The position numbers were made by a program, and so were the translations under genes. Of a stretch of 64,000 nt of DNA, positions 1 to 9,267 are shown piece by piece. Below the pieces are notes generated by a model. The model worked only from the letters and a program-made list of their open reading frames with translations. It did no database searches and was not told where the DNA came from. The number at the start of each line of letters is the position of its first letter. Positions within the stretch are counted from its first letter, which is position 1. This DNA is from Thalassobacter stenotrophicus. GTDB taxonomy: Bacteria; Pseudomonadota; Alphaproteobacteria; Rhodobacterales; Rhodobacteraceae. The DNA lies in assembly GCF_001458315.1 (NCBI RefSeq), contig NZ_CYRX01000008.1:1-64000 (forward strand), read 5' to 3'.

Positions 1-185
1 CACGCTGGCTTCACGTAGTGAATCCCCTCATGATGGGATTTGTGCAACAAAGCCGCATAAAGTTTTGATAGTAAGTCGTCTTCACTTATCAAAACAGCAC
101 CTTTTTCTTCTGCTAGTCTCTTTGCTAACGTACTTTTTCCAGCACCCATCTTTCCACAGAAAAATATTAACGTTCCGTTTGTCAT
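1..185 (-). CDS. P-loop kinase-like ATP-binding protein, 3' part outside window
   Basis: Reading leftward from an ATG at 185, 61 codons are visible before the window ends. Residues 11-19 read GKMGAGKST, a Walker A P-loop, right after a hydrophobic beta-strand (TLIFFC). This is the usual start of small nucleoside- or zeta-toxin-like kinases (AAA_33-type fold), but the catalytic and substrate parts are missing, so the substrate cannot be named. It lies 9 bp beyond the integrase stop codon on the same strand and shares that gene's AT-rich composition, so it is probably cargo of the same integrated element. A role in phosphorylating a small metabolite or antibiotic is only a guess. Confidence 0.6.
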   Translation of the reverse strand, partial: MTNGTLIFFCGKMGAGKSTLAKRLAEEKGAVLISEDDLLSKLYAALLHKSHHEGIHYVKPA

Positions 186-194
186 ATAGCTTCC

Positions 195-1430
195 TTACAG
201 CACTTCAATAGTGCCATCTGCGTTACGTCTGTAGTCAGCTACAGCATTGGTTAAACGTATCTCGTCATTTAAGTGGTAATACGTCTTTTCAATCTGCGCC
301 ACGCTAGTGCCACACATATCTGCTATCTGTCTGAACGTTAAACCACTCATAATACGCTGCGTAATCATAAAGTGACGCAAGCTGTAGGGTACTAAGTCAC
401 GCACTTCCCTATCAGCAATATCAGCTAACTCAATCATCTTGTGCCAGTGGTATAGCAGCGTACGCTTGCTTAGTTCGTTAGCGTTATCCACTGTAAAGAT
501 TAACTCGTCAGCAGTTTTAGGTTTAGATATTTCACGCAAGCGTTCAAAGTACTGTCCGTTACGACACAAGAAGGTGCGACTTGTACGCACTTTACTTGTC
601 TCTGCACGTACGTGGATACGTGCTAGCTTTTGTTCTTCGCCATTTACTTTGTGACGTTCAATCTGCACATCACTCCAACGCAGCTGTCGCTGTTCACCAA
701 CACGCAATCCACTGTTAGCTGCGATTAGCACATAGTGCTGCACGATTTTTCGCACTCTAAGTTCAGCATCATCTAGCTTGTTGTGTTTGGCAGTGTAGGT
801 ACGCATTGCACGATACAGTGCTTCGTATTCGTCATTAGTCAGTGTTGCACGACGTATAGCTTCATTGCCTTTGTCTAAGCGTGGTAGCTTCTTAAAGTCG
901 AAGCCATCAATGTGTGTTTCGCCATTCTTATGCAGCCACTTCATCAGCGCATTGATGGTGCTTTGTTCGTTTTGCACTGTGACTTGTTTGACGTTGCCGT
1001 TGGTGGCTTTGTGGCGATGGTAGAAGTAGTTTTCGCAGTCAGTACGTTCTAGTTCTTTCAGCTTGGTGTCTTTGCCCATGAAGCTTAGAAAGTGCTGTAG
1101 ATGCGTTGCGATTGTTGTGTGACGTCCCTTTACGATGTGTCCAAGTTCAACGTCACGCATACGGAACGATAAGTACTTCTCCACACCTTCTTTTGTGGTT
1201 ATGGAGAAGTAGGATTTACCTTGTTGCAGATTAGCGTAAATCTCTAAGTACGCAGCTTTACCCTTTTCTATTGCAGTAGCTTCACTGCGTGTACGTAGGC
1301 TTTTACGTGCGTACTTGTTTTCTTTTGGCAACCACATACGAAACTGCCAATACTCACCTCGCTTGTAGATACAAGCTTCGTCAAATATTGCTATCTCGCC
1401 TTCAGCAAACTGCTGTTTCTTCAGTGCCAA
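195..1430 (-). CDS. Tyrosine recombinase / phage-type integrase
   Basis: A 411-residue site-specific recombinase that would integrate and excise the element to its left. Residues about 80-170 look like the SAM-like core-binding domain and 190-400 the catalytic domain. Visible catalytic elements are R243 in the GLRVGE box, R352-H353 in YSLRH (the usual first histidine of HxLRH is tyrosine here), and Y384/Y385 followed by H386 near the C-terminus. The start is a TTG at 1430 with no strong ribosome site; no nearby ATG fits better. The gene is clearly richer in A and T than guaA next door, a sign of foreign origin. It points away from the guaA 3' end, as expected for an integrase next to its attachment site. 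Confidence 0.9.
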   Translation of the reverse strand: MALKKQQFAEGEIAIFDEACIYKRGEYWQFRMWLPKENKYARKSLRTRSEATAIEKGKAAYLEIYANLQQGKSYFSITTKEGVEKYLSFRMRDVELGHIVKGRHTTIATHLQHFLSFMGKDTKLKELERTDCENYFYHRHKATNGNVKQVTVQNEQSTINALMKWLHKNGETHIDGFDFKKLPRLDKGNEAIRRATLTNDEYEALYRAMRTYTAKHNKLDDAELRVRKIVQHYVLIAANSGLRVGEQRQLRWSDVQIERHKVNGEEQKLARIHVRAETSKVRTSRTFLCRNGQYFERLREISKPKTADELIFTVDNANELSKRTLLYHWHKMIELADIADREVRDLVPYSLRHFMITQRIMSGLTFRQIADMCGTSVAQIEKTYYHLNDEIRLTNAVADYRRNADGTIEVL

Positions 1431-1593
1431 ATCTTAGTCTCTGAGTTACTACGAGTTTCAGTAGTCACACGTTTGTGCAACATTTTGTGTAACTGTATGA
1501 AAAAAGACTAAGGAAATCAACGATTGATTTTTGAGTGTGAAAGTAATGTGTAAGTCATTAATTCAATAATATCAATAACTTACGCTTGAAAAA
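1431..1593. other. AT-rich spacer between integrase and guaA, putative attachment-site region
   Basis: About 160 bp of AT-rich non-coding DNA with no gene. It contains short repeats typical of recombinase arm sites, for example GTAAGT and ACTTAC arms near 1550-1585 around an AT-only core. The junction with GC-rich core sequence coincides with the last codons of guaA (stop codon at 1594-1596), so the attachment core probably lies in the final coding bases of guaA. The second att copy would be left of the window and cannot be seen. Confidence 0.45.
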
Positions 1594-3168
1594 CTACTCC
1601 CACTCAATCGTGCCCGGAGGCTTGGATGTGATGTCATAGGTCACACGGTTGATGCCCTCGACTTCGTTGATGATCCGCGTGGCGGTTTCACCAAGAAATT
1701 CATGGGTAAACGGATAGTAATCCGCAGTCATCCCGTCGACCGAGGTCACCGCGCGCAGGGCGCAGGCATAGTCGTAGGTACGGCCATCGCCCATCACGCC
1801 AACGGTCCGCACCGGCAGAATCGCGACAAAGGCTTGCCAGATATCATCATACAGCCCGTGCTTGCGGATCTGGTCGATGTAGACTGCATCCGCTTTGCGC
1901 AGGATGTCCAACTTGGCGCGGGTGATCTTGCCAGGGCAACGGATCGCAAGGCCGGGGCCGGGGAAGGGGTGGCGCCCGATAAAGCTCGCGGGCAGACCCA
2001 GTTCACGCCCCAAGGCGCGAACCTCATCCTTGAACAACTCGCGCAGCGGTTCAACAAGGCTAAGGCCCATTTTCTCGGGCAGGCCACCGACATTGTGGTG
2101 GCTTTTGATCGTCACAGAAGGACCGCCTGAGAAGCTGACAGATTCGATCACATCAGGATACAGCGTGCCTTGGGCCAAAAACTTTGCGTCGCCAATGGCT
2201 GTCGCGTGCTTTTGAAAAACGTCGATGAACAGTTTGCCGATGGTCTTGCGTTTGACCTCCGGGTCGCTGATCCCTTCGAGTGCGCCCAAAAACAGATCCT
2301 GCTCTTCGGCGTGGATCAGTTTCATGTTGTAATTGTCGCGGAACATCGTGACGACTTCCTCGGACTCGCCCTGACGCAGCAGGCCGTGATCCACAAAGAC
2401 GCAAGTCAGCTGATCCCCAATCGCCTCATGGATGAGGACCGCGGCGACCGAGCTGTCAACGCCGCCGGACAGGCCACAAATGACCTGATTGTCGCCGACT
2501 TGAGCGCGGATCGCCTCAATCGCTTGTTCGCGGTAGGCGCCCATGGTCCAGTCGCCGTTAAACCCGGCCAAACGCACAAAGTTTTCGTACAGACGCGCGC
2601 CTTTGGGGGTGTGGTGCACCTCGGGGTGGAACTGCACAGCATAAAAATCGCGCGCGGTATCGGCCGTGATGGCGAACGGCGCATTGGGGGAGGTGCCAAA
2701 GACCTCAAACCCCGGCGCAATCGCGCTGACGTGATCCCCGTGGGACATCCAGACCTGCTCTGCACCGTCGTCGAACCAACCGTCCAACATCGGCAGGGCG
2801 GATTTGGGCGTCACATAGGCGCGACCGAACTCAGCGGTGCCATGGCCCCGCTCAACGGTGCCCCCCAGCATGTGCATCATGACCTGCTGACCGTAGCAGA
2901 TGCCCAAGATTGGCACGCCCAGATCAAAAACCGCCTCAGGCGGGCGGGGCGATCCGGCGTCGATCACACTGGCCGGTCCACCGGACAGAATCACCGCCTT
3001 GGGCGCAAAGGTTTCCAAAAACTCGGCTGTCACGTTTTGGAACGGATGAATCTCGCAATAAACGCTCAATTCCCGCAGGCGACGCGCAATAAGCTGGGTC
3101 ACCTGGCTGCCGAAGTCGATGATCAAAAGGCGCTCGTGGGTGCCTGTATCCGTCAAGGTATTTGTCAT
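1594..3168 (-). CDS. guaA: GMP synthase (glutamine-hydrolysing)
   Basis: Converts XMP to GMP using glutamine and ATP in the cytoplasm. The 524 residues match the full family length. The N-terminal class I amidotransferase domain shows nucleophile C91 in GICYGQQ and the His-Glu pair in FHPEVHH near residue 178. The ATP-pyrophosphatase domain begins near residue 230 with GLSGGVDSS, and the dimerisation domain ends with the conserved TIEWE. The ATG at 3168 is a natural start. The gene is intact although an integrated element abuts its 3' end, so the recombination event restored the terminal codons. Confidence 0.98.
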   Translation of the reverse strand: MTNTLTDTGTHERLLIIDFGSQVTQLIARRLRELSVYCEIHPFQNVTAEFLETFAPKAVILSGGPASVIDAGSPRPPEAVFDLGVPILGICYGQQVMMHMLGGTVERGHGTAEFGRAYVTPKSALPMLDGWFDDGAEQVWMSHGDHVSAIAPGFEVFGTSPNAPFAITADTARDFYAVQFHPEVHHTPKGARLYENFVRLAGFNGDWTMGAYREQAIEAIRAQVGDNQVICGLSGGVDSSVAAVLIHEAIGDQLTCVFVDHGLLRQGESEEVVTMFRDNYNMKLIHAEEQDLFLGALEGISDPEVKRKTIGKLFIDVFQKHATAIGDAKFLAQGTLYPDVIESVSFSGGPSVTIKSHHNVGGLPEKMGLSLVEPLRELFKDEVRALGRELGLPASFIGRHPFPGPGLAIRCPGKITRAKLDILRKADAVYIDQIRKHGLYDDIWQAFVAILPVRTVGVMGDGRTYDYACALRAVTSVDGMTADYYPFTHEFLGETATRIINEVEGINRVTYDITSKPPGTIEWE

Positions 3169-3302
3169 GGCGCGGGTCTACGCCTGCAATGATGCGTGCG
3201 CAAGCGTGGCAATGTCGCTTTGCGCCCTCAAGGGGCGGAAAAGAGCCTCGCGCCCACGGGATCGCGCGCTATGTGATGTCCAACTGTAGCGCGGAGGGTG
3301 CC

Positions 3303-4847
3303 ATGAGTAATGTAGCAGAAACAGGTCGTCGGCGGAGCCGTGGGGGTGGTGGTGCTGCGCGCCGTGCGGAGCGGACCGCGATTTCGGTCGAGACCGCCAA
3401 GTATATTGAGCGGAATATCCCCAATTTTGAGGTTCTCAACGAAGAGGCGTTGGAGATCATTGAGGCCAACGCGGAAACCGTGCTGGCCGAGATTGGTGTG
3501 AATTTCGTGGATAACCCTGCCGCGCTGGATCGCTGGCGCGAAGCAGGCGCGGATATTGATGGCGAACGCGTGCGTATTCCGCGTGGATTAGCGCGGCAAT
3601 TGTGCCAGACGGCGCCATCGCAGTTCACACAGCATGCGCGCAACCCCGAACGGTCCGTTGAAATCGGGGGCAAGAACCTCGTGTTGGCGCCAGTTTATGG
3701 CCCGCCCTTCGTGCGCGACGCCCAAGGCGGTCGCCGCTACGCGACGATGGCTGACTTTGAGAAATTCGTGAAGCTGGGCTACATGTCCAAGTGGTTGCAC
3801 CACTCGGGCGGAACGGTGTGCGAGCCAACCGATGTTCCGGTCAACAAGCGTCACCTCGATATGTTGTATGCGCACATGTCGCTGTCGGACAAACCATACA
3901 TGGGTTCCGTGACAGAACCCTCGCGCGCCCGCGACTCGATCGAAATGTCAGATATCCTGTTCGGTGGGTTGAACGACCGCACAGTCATGACCTCACTGAT
4001 CAACATTAACTCGCCGCTCACCTTTGATGGCATCATGATGGGCGCGCTCGAAGAATTCGCCGCCGCCAATCAGGCGAGCATCATTTCGCCGTTCATCGTG
4101 GGCGGGGCAATGGCGCCTGTGTCTGTGGCCGGGACGCTGACCCAAGTGTTGGCCGAGGTTATGGCCGGTGTCGCGTACAGCCAGTTGATCCGCCCCGGGG
4201 CACCCGTGATCTTTGGCGCGTTTGTGACGTCAATTGACATGAATTCCGGCGCGCCCACGTTCGGGACGCCTGAGGCCGCACACATCACCTATGGCGCAGG
4301 CCAATTGGCGCGGCGGCTCGGGCTGCCGTATCGTTCGGCGGGGTCATTCTGTGGCTCCAAACTGCCCGACGCGCAGGCGGCTTATGAAACAGCAAACTCG
4401 TTGAACGTCGGCCTTCTGTCGGGGGTGAACTTTATGCTGCACTCTTGTGGCTGGCTGGAGGGCGGTCTTGTGGCGTCGTTCGAGAAGTTCGTGATGGATG
4501 CAGATCAGCTAGGCACATTGCACCACATCGCGCGGGGCGTGGCCGTTGACGAAAATGCACAAGCGATGGATGCATTACGCGAAGTTGGTCCCGGCGGGCA
4601 CTTCCTTGGATGCGCGCACACCCATGCGAATTTCAAGGATGCGTTCTGGCGGTCCGAGATGCTGGACTACAAGCCATTTGAGACGTGGTTTGAGGAGGGC
4701 GCCCGAGATACAGAGGCACTTGCAAGCGCCAGGGTTGAGAAATTGATTGCTGCTTATCAGCAGCCGCACTTGGATCCGTCGATCGATGCCTGTCTAAAAG
4801 AATATGTTGCCAAGCGAAAAGAGGGCATGCCCGACGCGTTCATCTGA
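3303..4847 (+). CDS. Trimethylamine methyltransferase (MttB)-family protein, non-pyrrolysine type
   Basis: A 514-residue MttB-superfamily protein. Members transfer a methyl group from a quaternary or tertiary amine to a corrinoid protein. This copy is read through without an amber codon, so it belongs to the non-pyrrolysine branch, whose studied members use glycine betaine or related betaines. Start chosen at the ATG at 3303, preceded by GGAGG at about 3294; the longer upstream frame lacks such a site. The N-terminus is a basic Arg/Gly-rich stretch (residues 8-22). No corrinoid protein or reductive activase gene is nearby, so its methyl acceptor and substrate are unknown. It diverges from guaA and ends at a strong terminator. 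Confidence 0.85.
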   Translation: MSNVAETGRRRSRGGGGAARRAERTAISVETAKYIERNIPNFEVLNEEALEIIEANAETVLAEIGVNFVDNPAALDRWREAGADIDGERVRIPRGLARQLCQTAPSQFTQHARNPERSVEIGGKNLVLAPVYGPPFVRDAQGGRRYATMADFEKFVKLGYMSKWLHHSGGTVCEPTDVPVNKRHLDMLYAHMSLSDKPYMGSVTEPSRARDSIEMSDILFGGLNDRTVMTSLININSPLTFDGIMMGALEEFAAANQASIISPFIVGGAMAPVSVAGTLTQVLAEVMAGVAYSQLIRPGAPVIFGAFVTSIDMNSGAPTFGTPEAAHITYGAGQLARRLGLPYRSAGSFCGSKLPDAQAAYETANSLNVGLLSGVNFMLHSCGWLEGGLVASFEKFVMDADQLGTLHHIARGVAVDENAQAMDALREVGPGGHFLGCAHTHANFKDAFWRSEMLDYKPFETWFEEGARDTEALASARVEKLIAAYQQPHLDPSIDACLKEYVAKRKEGMPDAFI

Positions 4848-4895
4848 TTCGCCGTGTTTACCTTTTGTTCTGAGGGTTAACTGTTTTGCAATATG

Positions 4896-4935
4896 AAACG
4901 CCCGGGTGTGTTATCCACACCCGGGCGTTTTTTTG
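4896..4935 (+). terminator. Strong intrinsic terminator of the MttB-like gene
   Basis: A perfect 15-bp inverted repeat (4896-4910 with 4916-4930, arm AAACGCCCGGGTGTG) around a 5-nt loop, followed by a run of T to 4934. It works for the plus-strand gene ending at 4847. The 5' As may let it also serve the minus-strand gene ending at 4955 only weakly, since that gene ends beyond it. Confidence 0.93.
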
Positions 4936-4954
4936 CTGCTGATTGTTTCCAGTT

Positions 4955-5230
4955 TCAGCCTAATGTTCGGGCCTCACCCATCATTGCAATCAAGATATCG
5001 ACATGCCGGGTCAGCGAATAGTTGGCATCGCCCGTCTGGCGGCGGACTTCTAATTTGTCTTCGATGTCCATCAACATGGGCAGCGCTTTGCGCGATGTTG
5101 CGGGCACGGCGACCCGTGTCAAACGGCGTAAGTCCCTCTTGCGATTATAGTCTGCCACCCCCATGCGCGCAGCCCGAACCAATAGTGCAGGGCGATTTAA
5201 GCGGGAAAGTTTATGGGTCAGATCGCACAT
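4955..5230 (-). CDS. DUF6477-family small protein
   Basis: A 91-residue basic protein with the N-terminal pattern LNRPALLVRAARMGVADYNRKRDLRRL, which I recognise as the DUF6477 family restricted to Rhodobacteraceae. Function unknown. Start set at the ATG at 5230 because AAGGA lies seven bases upstream; an in-frame ATG at 5251 has no such site. It is divergent from the DUF6456 gene across a 219-bp gap that contains a TGGAAA / TTTCCA inverted repeat (5350-5374), so the two lineage-specific genes may share regulation. Confidence 0.7.
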   Translation of the reverse strand: MCDLTHKLSRLNRPALLVRAARMGVADYNRKRDLRRLTRVAVPATSRKALPMLMDIEDKLEVRRQTGDANYSLTRHVDILIAMMGEARTLG

Positions 5231-5449
5231 GGGACATTCCTTGAGTTGCAAATAATACGTGATTTGTGATCGCTAAGATTTGCCACAAACTTGACCGGTG
5301 TTGCCGACGAATTGGTTGCACCGTTCGGTCCTGCCTCGCGTTTACTTCTTGGAAACAATTCAAATAGTTTTCCACAGACATTAAGGACTTAGTAACCAAT
5401 ATCTCGCTGTTTAAGGGGCGTGACCTTCGCCGAACCTTGGACAAACACA

Positions 5450-6544
5450 ATGGAACAGCCCCTTCGATTTCCCTATCCGGAAATGCCCGCAATGCCCCAA
5501 TGGGTGCCCGACGCTGTGCGTCGGTATTTGGAGCATACATCGAACGGAATGGCCCTGCGTGAGGTTGCCCGCCGGGACGGATGCCACCCGTCTACGATCT
5601 TGCGGCAAATCCGTCGTCTTGAAGGTCGCCGTGATGATCCGCTGATCGATGATGCGCTGGAAACGCTCGCAACCCAACTCACTCCCCCGACTGACCAAAA
5701 GGACTGCCCTTCAATGACAGCAATGAGTTCCCCCGCCAGTTTGCTGGACGACGACACGATCGCGCGTGAGGCGCGACGAATCTTGAGACGGCTTTGCGAA
5801 CGCGATGCCGTCCTCGTTGTCAGCCATGAAATGGACCGCGCCGTTGTGTTGCGCCAACCTGATGATGAGGCCCCGACCCGCACAGCCGTTGTGCCGCGCC
5901 CTGTGGCGCAGGCATTCGCGCTGAAGGATTGGATCAGCTGTTATGCGGCGGGCAAGGTCACCCGGTATCGCATCACCGAGGCAGGGCGCGCAGCACTTAA
6001 ACGGTTTCTGGCCGAAGACCATAAGCGTAAAATTGAACAACGCGGGATGGCCGAAGCACCGTCACCGTTTTTGACTCAACACGTCGAGTGGGGGGAGCGG
6101 ACAATCCCCGGCACGGACGAAACGCTGCGGGTCAATTTAGCCGAAAGCCCGCTGGGGGCGCTTGCGCGGAAAAAGGACAAAAACGGAGAGCCGTTTTTGA
6201 ACATGAATTTGGTTCTTGCCGGTGAACGTCTGCGCGAAGACTTTGAGGCCGCGCATATGGGCGCGCGTGTGGGCCAGAACTGGGAGCGGTTTCTCACCCC
6301 CGGTGATCGCGGCAGCTTTGGTGCCAAGGGGCCTGCATCCGGGCCTATGGATGCCCGCGCGCGGGTGCATGCTGCTCTACAGGACCTTGGTCCCGGCCTT
6401 GGTGACGTCGTCCTGCGGGTCTGTTGCTATCTTGAGGGGCTTGAGGCAGCTGAAAAACGCATGGGCTGGGCGGCACGCTCGGGTAAAATCGTGCTCCGCA
6501 TCGCGCTCCAGAGACTAGAACTGCATTACGCGGGCCTCAGGTAG
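5450..6544 (+). CDS. DUF6456 domain protein with N-terminal helix-turn-helix
   Basis: A protein of about 364 residues. Near the N-terminus an AraC/MarR-like helix-turn-helix is visible (ALREVARRDGCHPSTILRQ, then RRLEGRRDDP), followed by a winged-helix-like block around KVTRYRITEAGRAALKRF. The C-terminal half matches the DUF6456 domain of Rhodobacteraceae. It is probably a DNA-binding regulator, but no target is known to me. Start is uncertain: the ATG at 5450 was chosen, while a GTG at 5420 also fits and neither has a strong ribosome site. It converges with the RTX gene across a 211-bp gap in which I see no gene or clear terminator. Confidence 0.75.
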   Translation: MEQPLRFPYPEMPAMPQWVPDAVRRYLEHTSNGMALREVARRDGCHPSTILRQIRRLEGRRDDPLIDDALETLATQLTPPTDQKDCPSMTAMSSPASLLDDDTIAREARRILRRLCERDAVLVVSHEMDRAVVLRQPDDEAPTRTAVVPRPVAQAFALKDWISCYAAGKVTRYRITEAGRAALKRFLAEDHKRKIEQRGMAEAPSPFLTQHVEWGERTIPGTDETLRVNLAESPLGALARKKDKNGEPFLNMNLVLAGERLREDFEAAHMGARVGQNWERFLTPGDRGSFGAKGPASGPMDARARVHAALQDLGPGLGDVVLRVCCYLEGLEAAEKRMGWAARSGKIVLRIALQRLELHYAGLR

Positions 6545-6755
6545 ACCACGGGCGAAGCTCTGAACCACCCTGCCTGTGGGGGCCAGGGGGTCGGATGAAA
6601 CGGGTTCGGCGCGGCTTTTGCAGGTGATGCAAAGACTGTGATGATACATAAAGTGTGAGAGTTTTTGAGGGGTCGCAGCAAGCGGCCCTTGTTTCGTTTG
6701 TCTATGCATTGGAGTGGTGTGGGGCAGGGCGTTGGTGCCGCTCAAGAGGGAAAGC

Positions 6756-7718
6756 CTAGACCAGCATGCTTGAAACACCGTTGGGGTTAAATGTCGTGAG
6801 GTCTTGGTTGCGCAAGATCACGACCGTGTCGCCTTCGGTGTTTCGATACTCGATATCGGAGCCCACCTGTATCGGTGTCATCACAATGGCGGGATCCGTT
6901 GCTGCCACCTCAATCGCCAACTGATCGGTTCCGGTGTTGTAATCGTTGATGATGACCGGATCGCCGGTGCGCTCCGCGAGGAGCAAGAACATATCATCAC
7001 CGTCGCCGCCCTCGGCCTCATCGCCGCCACCGAGGATCATCATATCATTCCCGTCGCCGCCCATAAGCGTGTCGACCGCGCCATCGTCGGGTAGCGTGGA
7101 TTGGAATAGATCGTCGGGCGGCGTTCCGGTGTCGCCAAACTCGAACCATTCCGAGAGGCTCAGGTCACGCTCACCCAAGGTGCCGGAGAAAAGGACGTCA
7201 TCTCCCGCGCCACCGTTCAGCACATCCGCGCCAGCTCCGCCCGTAAGGACATCGCCACCTAGACCGCCGTCCAAGGTATCAACTCCATCGCCGCCAAAGA
7301 GATAGTCATTGCCCGCGCCACCGTTCAAAGTGTCTGCCCCAGTCCCGCCGTCAAGAAAGTCACCGCCGCTGCCGCCCTCGATCCTGTCTGCGCCTTCTTC
7401 CCCCACAAGGATATCGGCATCTGCACCGCCTTGGATCAGATCATTGCCGGTTCCACCGATCAAAATGTTGACCCCATCCCCACCCGATAGGGTGTCATTG
7501 CCCGTGCCGCCGTTGATGAGGTCGTTGCCCGGCTCACCGTCAAAGACATCGTTCCCACCGCTTAGCGTGGTGATACGGTCCAAGATGTCATCGCCTGTCG
7601 TCTCAGGCTCATCCTCCAAGTCCCCGAAGGTGCCAGTTTCCACCCCCTCATCTGAGGCCGATCCGCCAAGCCCCATCATCAGGGGGGCCAAAAGAAATAA
7701 TCCCAACAACTCTAGCAT
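6756..7718 (-). CDS. RTX-type calcium-binding repeat protein
   Basis: A 320-residue acidic protein. After a hydrophobic N-terminal stretch ([16 protein letters not shown]) it carries a dense array of about a dozen GGxGxDxLx nonapeptides, for example [15 protein letters not shown], which fold into a calcium-loaded beta-roll. A second short block ([19 protein letters not shown]) follows, and the C-terminal 70 residues are beta-rich with no repeats. Such proteins usually leave by a type I secretion system using a C-terminal signal; no secretion genes are adjacent. The ATG at 7718 was chosen because GGAG precedes it by seven bases; an upstream GTG or ATG at 7754 lacks one. Surface or extracellular role is an inference. 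Confidence 0.87.
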   Translation of the reverse strand: MLELLGLFLLAPLMMGLGGSASDEGVETGTFGDLEDEPETTGDDILDRITTLSGGNDVFDGEPGNDLINGGTGNDTLSGGDGVNILIGGTGNDLIQGGADADILVGEEGADRIEGGSGGDFLDGGTGADTLNGGAGNDYLFGGDGVDTLDGGLGGDVLTGGAGADVLNGGAGDDVLFSGTLGERDLSLSEWFEFGDTGTPPDDLFQSTLPDDGAVDTLMGGDGNDMMILGGGDEAEGGDGDDMFLLLAERTGDPVIINDYNTGTDQLAIEVAATDPAIVMTPIQVGSDIEYRNTEGDTVVILRNQDLTTFNPNGVSSMLV

Positions 7719-7835
7719 AAGAGGCTCCGTCAAAACGCGGTCCAAGGTGAGCAATCACCGGGACAAGAGAAAAGGTTAACAAAATGTAGACAGAAAAACT
7801 GAGGTGGAAATTGGGCGGGTCTGTGTCGCGGCAAC

Positions 7836-7870
7836 GAAAAAGGCGCGGCCCCTTTACGGCGCCGCGCCTC
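7836..7870 (-). terminator. Intrinsic terminator of gltA
   Basis: A perfect 9-bp inverted repeat (AGGCGCGGC at 7841-7849 with GCCGCGCCT at 7861-7869, 11-nt loop). Read on the minus strand it is followed by TTTTTC. It begins 27 bp after the gltA stop codon. Confidence 0.85.
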
Positions 7871-7896
7871 TTTAAATCTTGAACTGTCAGAGCCGC

Positions 7897-9192
7897 TTAG
7901 CGGTTTTCGACATCCACGTAGTCACGCTGCGTGGGGCCGGTGTATAGCTGACGGGGGCGACCAATCTTGTGGGCCGGGTCCGACAGTTGCTCTTTCCACT
8001 GCGAAATCCAGCCAACGGTGCGCGACAGCGCAAAGATCGGTGTGAACATGGACGTGGGGAAGCCCATCGCCTCAAGAATGATGCCCGAATAGAAATCAAC
8101 GTTCGGGAACAGCTTCTTCTCTGCGAAGTACGGATCCTCGAGGGCTGCCTTTTCAAGCTCTTTGGCGACCTGCAATAGCGGGTTGTCTTCGACACCCATC
8201 AGTTCCAGAACTTCGTCCGCAGACTGCTTCATCACCGTCGCGCGTGGGTCAAAGTTTTTGTACACGCGGTGGCCAAAGCCCATCAGGCGGAACGGATCGT
8301 TCTTGTCCTTAGCGCGCGCGATGAACTCGGGAATACGGTCGGGCGTGCCGATTTCCTTGAGCATTTCAAGGCAGGCTTGGTTCGCGCCACCGTGGGCAGG
8401 GCCCCAGAGACACGCGATACCGGCCGCGATGCAGGCAAACGGGTTCGCACCAGAGGACGAGGCTAGGCGCACAGTCGAGGTGGAGGCGTTTTGCTCATGG
8501 TCTGCATGGAGCGTAAAGATACGGTCCATCGCGCGAGCGAGGATCGGATCGACCACGTAATCCTCAGCCGGGACCGAGAAACACATGTGCAGGAAGTTGG
8601 CCGCATAATCGAGGTCATTGCGGGGATACACAAACGGCTGCCCGATGGAGTATTTGTAGGCCATCGCAGCAATTGTTGGCATCTTGGCGATCAGACGGTG
8701 CGAGGCAACCTCACGCTGCTGCGCGTCCGAAATATCGGTACTGTCGTGATAAAACGCCGACATTGCACCCACAACACCGACCATCGTGGCCATTGGGTGT
8801 GCGTCGCGACGGAACCCGCGGAAGAAGTTGTGCATCTGCTCGTGGATCATTGTGTGACGCGTGATTGTCGTCTCAAAATGCTCCAGCTCAGCCGCCGACG
8901 GCAGCGCGCCGTAAAGCAGCAGATAGCAGACCTCAAGGTAGTGGGATTTGCCGGCCAGCTGATCAATCGGGTAACCGTAGTGCAGCAGGACGCCTTCATC
9001 GCCATCGATGTAGGTGATCGCACTGTCGCACGCCGCGGTCGACGTAAAACCGGGGTCATAGGTGAACACCTTGCCCTGCGCATAAAGCTTGCGGATATCA
9101 AGCACATCAGGACCCAAGGTGGGGGAGTGGATTGGCAAATCGAGTGTCGTGTCGCCGATGGTCAGCGTCGCCGTCTTAGGAGTATCAGCCAT
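7897..9192 (-). CDS. gltA: Citrate synthase, type II
   Basis: Condenses oxaloacetate and acetyl-CoA to citrate at the entry to the TCA cycle. The 431 residues match the NADH-sensitive hexameric type II enzymes. Family motifs are present: [30 protein letters not shown] and NVDFYSGI, which contain the catalytic His, His and Asp region. The ATG at 9192 (MADTPK) is preferred because AGGA lies five bases upstream; the in-frame ATG four codons earlier would overlap this site. It follows gltX on the same strand across 75 bp and ends in a strong terminator. Confidence 0.97.
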   Translation of the reverse strand: MADTPKTATLTIGDTTLDLPIHSPTLGPDVLDIRKLYAQGKVFTYDPGFTSTAACDSAITYIDGDEGVLLHYGYPIDQLAGKSHYLEVCYLLLYGALPSAAELEHFETTITRHTMIHEQMHNFFRGFRRDAHPMATMVGVVGAMSAFYHDSTDISDAQQREVASHRLIAKMPTIAAMAYKYSIGQPFVYPRNDLDYAANFLHMCFSVPAEDYVVDPILARAMDRIFTLHADHEQNASTSTVRLASSSGANPFACIAAGIACLWGPAHGGANQACLEMLKEIGTPDRIPEFIARAKDKNDPFRLMGFGHRVYKNFDPRATVMKQSADEVLELMGVEDNPLLQVAKELEKAALEDPYFAEKKLFPNVDFYSGIILEAMGFPTSMFTPIFALSRTVGWISQWKEQLSDPAHKIGRPRQLYTGPTQRDYVDVENR

Positions 9193-9267
9193 GGTTTTCC
9201 TCATATTAGGCCCACGCTCTTGGCGCGCAGGTCAGGTGCGTTTCAGCGCGAAACAAGAGGGTCGGCC

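Noticed and set aside
2170-3192. 340-codon plus-strand frame over guaA
   Set aside because: Antisense shadow of an intact guaA.
4911-4919. TTATCCACA, a perfect DnaA-box sequence
   Set aside because: Single copy inside the terminator hairpin, with no cluster of boxes, AT-rich unwinding region or origin genes nearby.
6545-6755. Minus-strand frame at 6515-6778 in the gap between convergent genes
   Set aside because: Overlaps the DUF6456 gene end, no ribosome site and no recognisable sequence; the gap appears empty.
6946-7779. Pro/Ser-rich plus-strand frames
   Set aside because: They are the reverse reading of the RTX repeats, hence their periodic look; no start signals.
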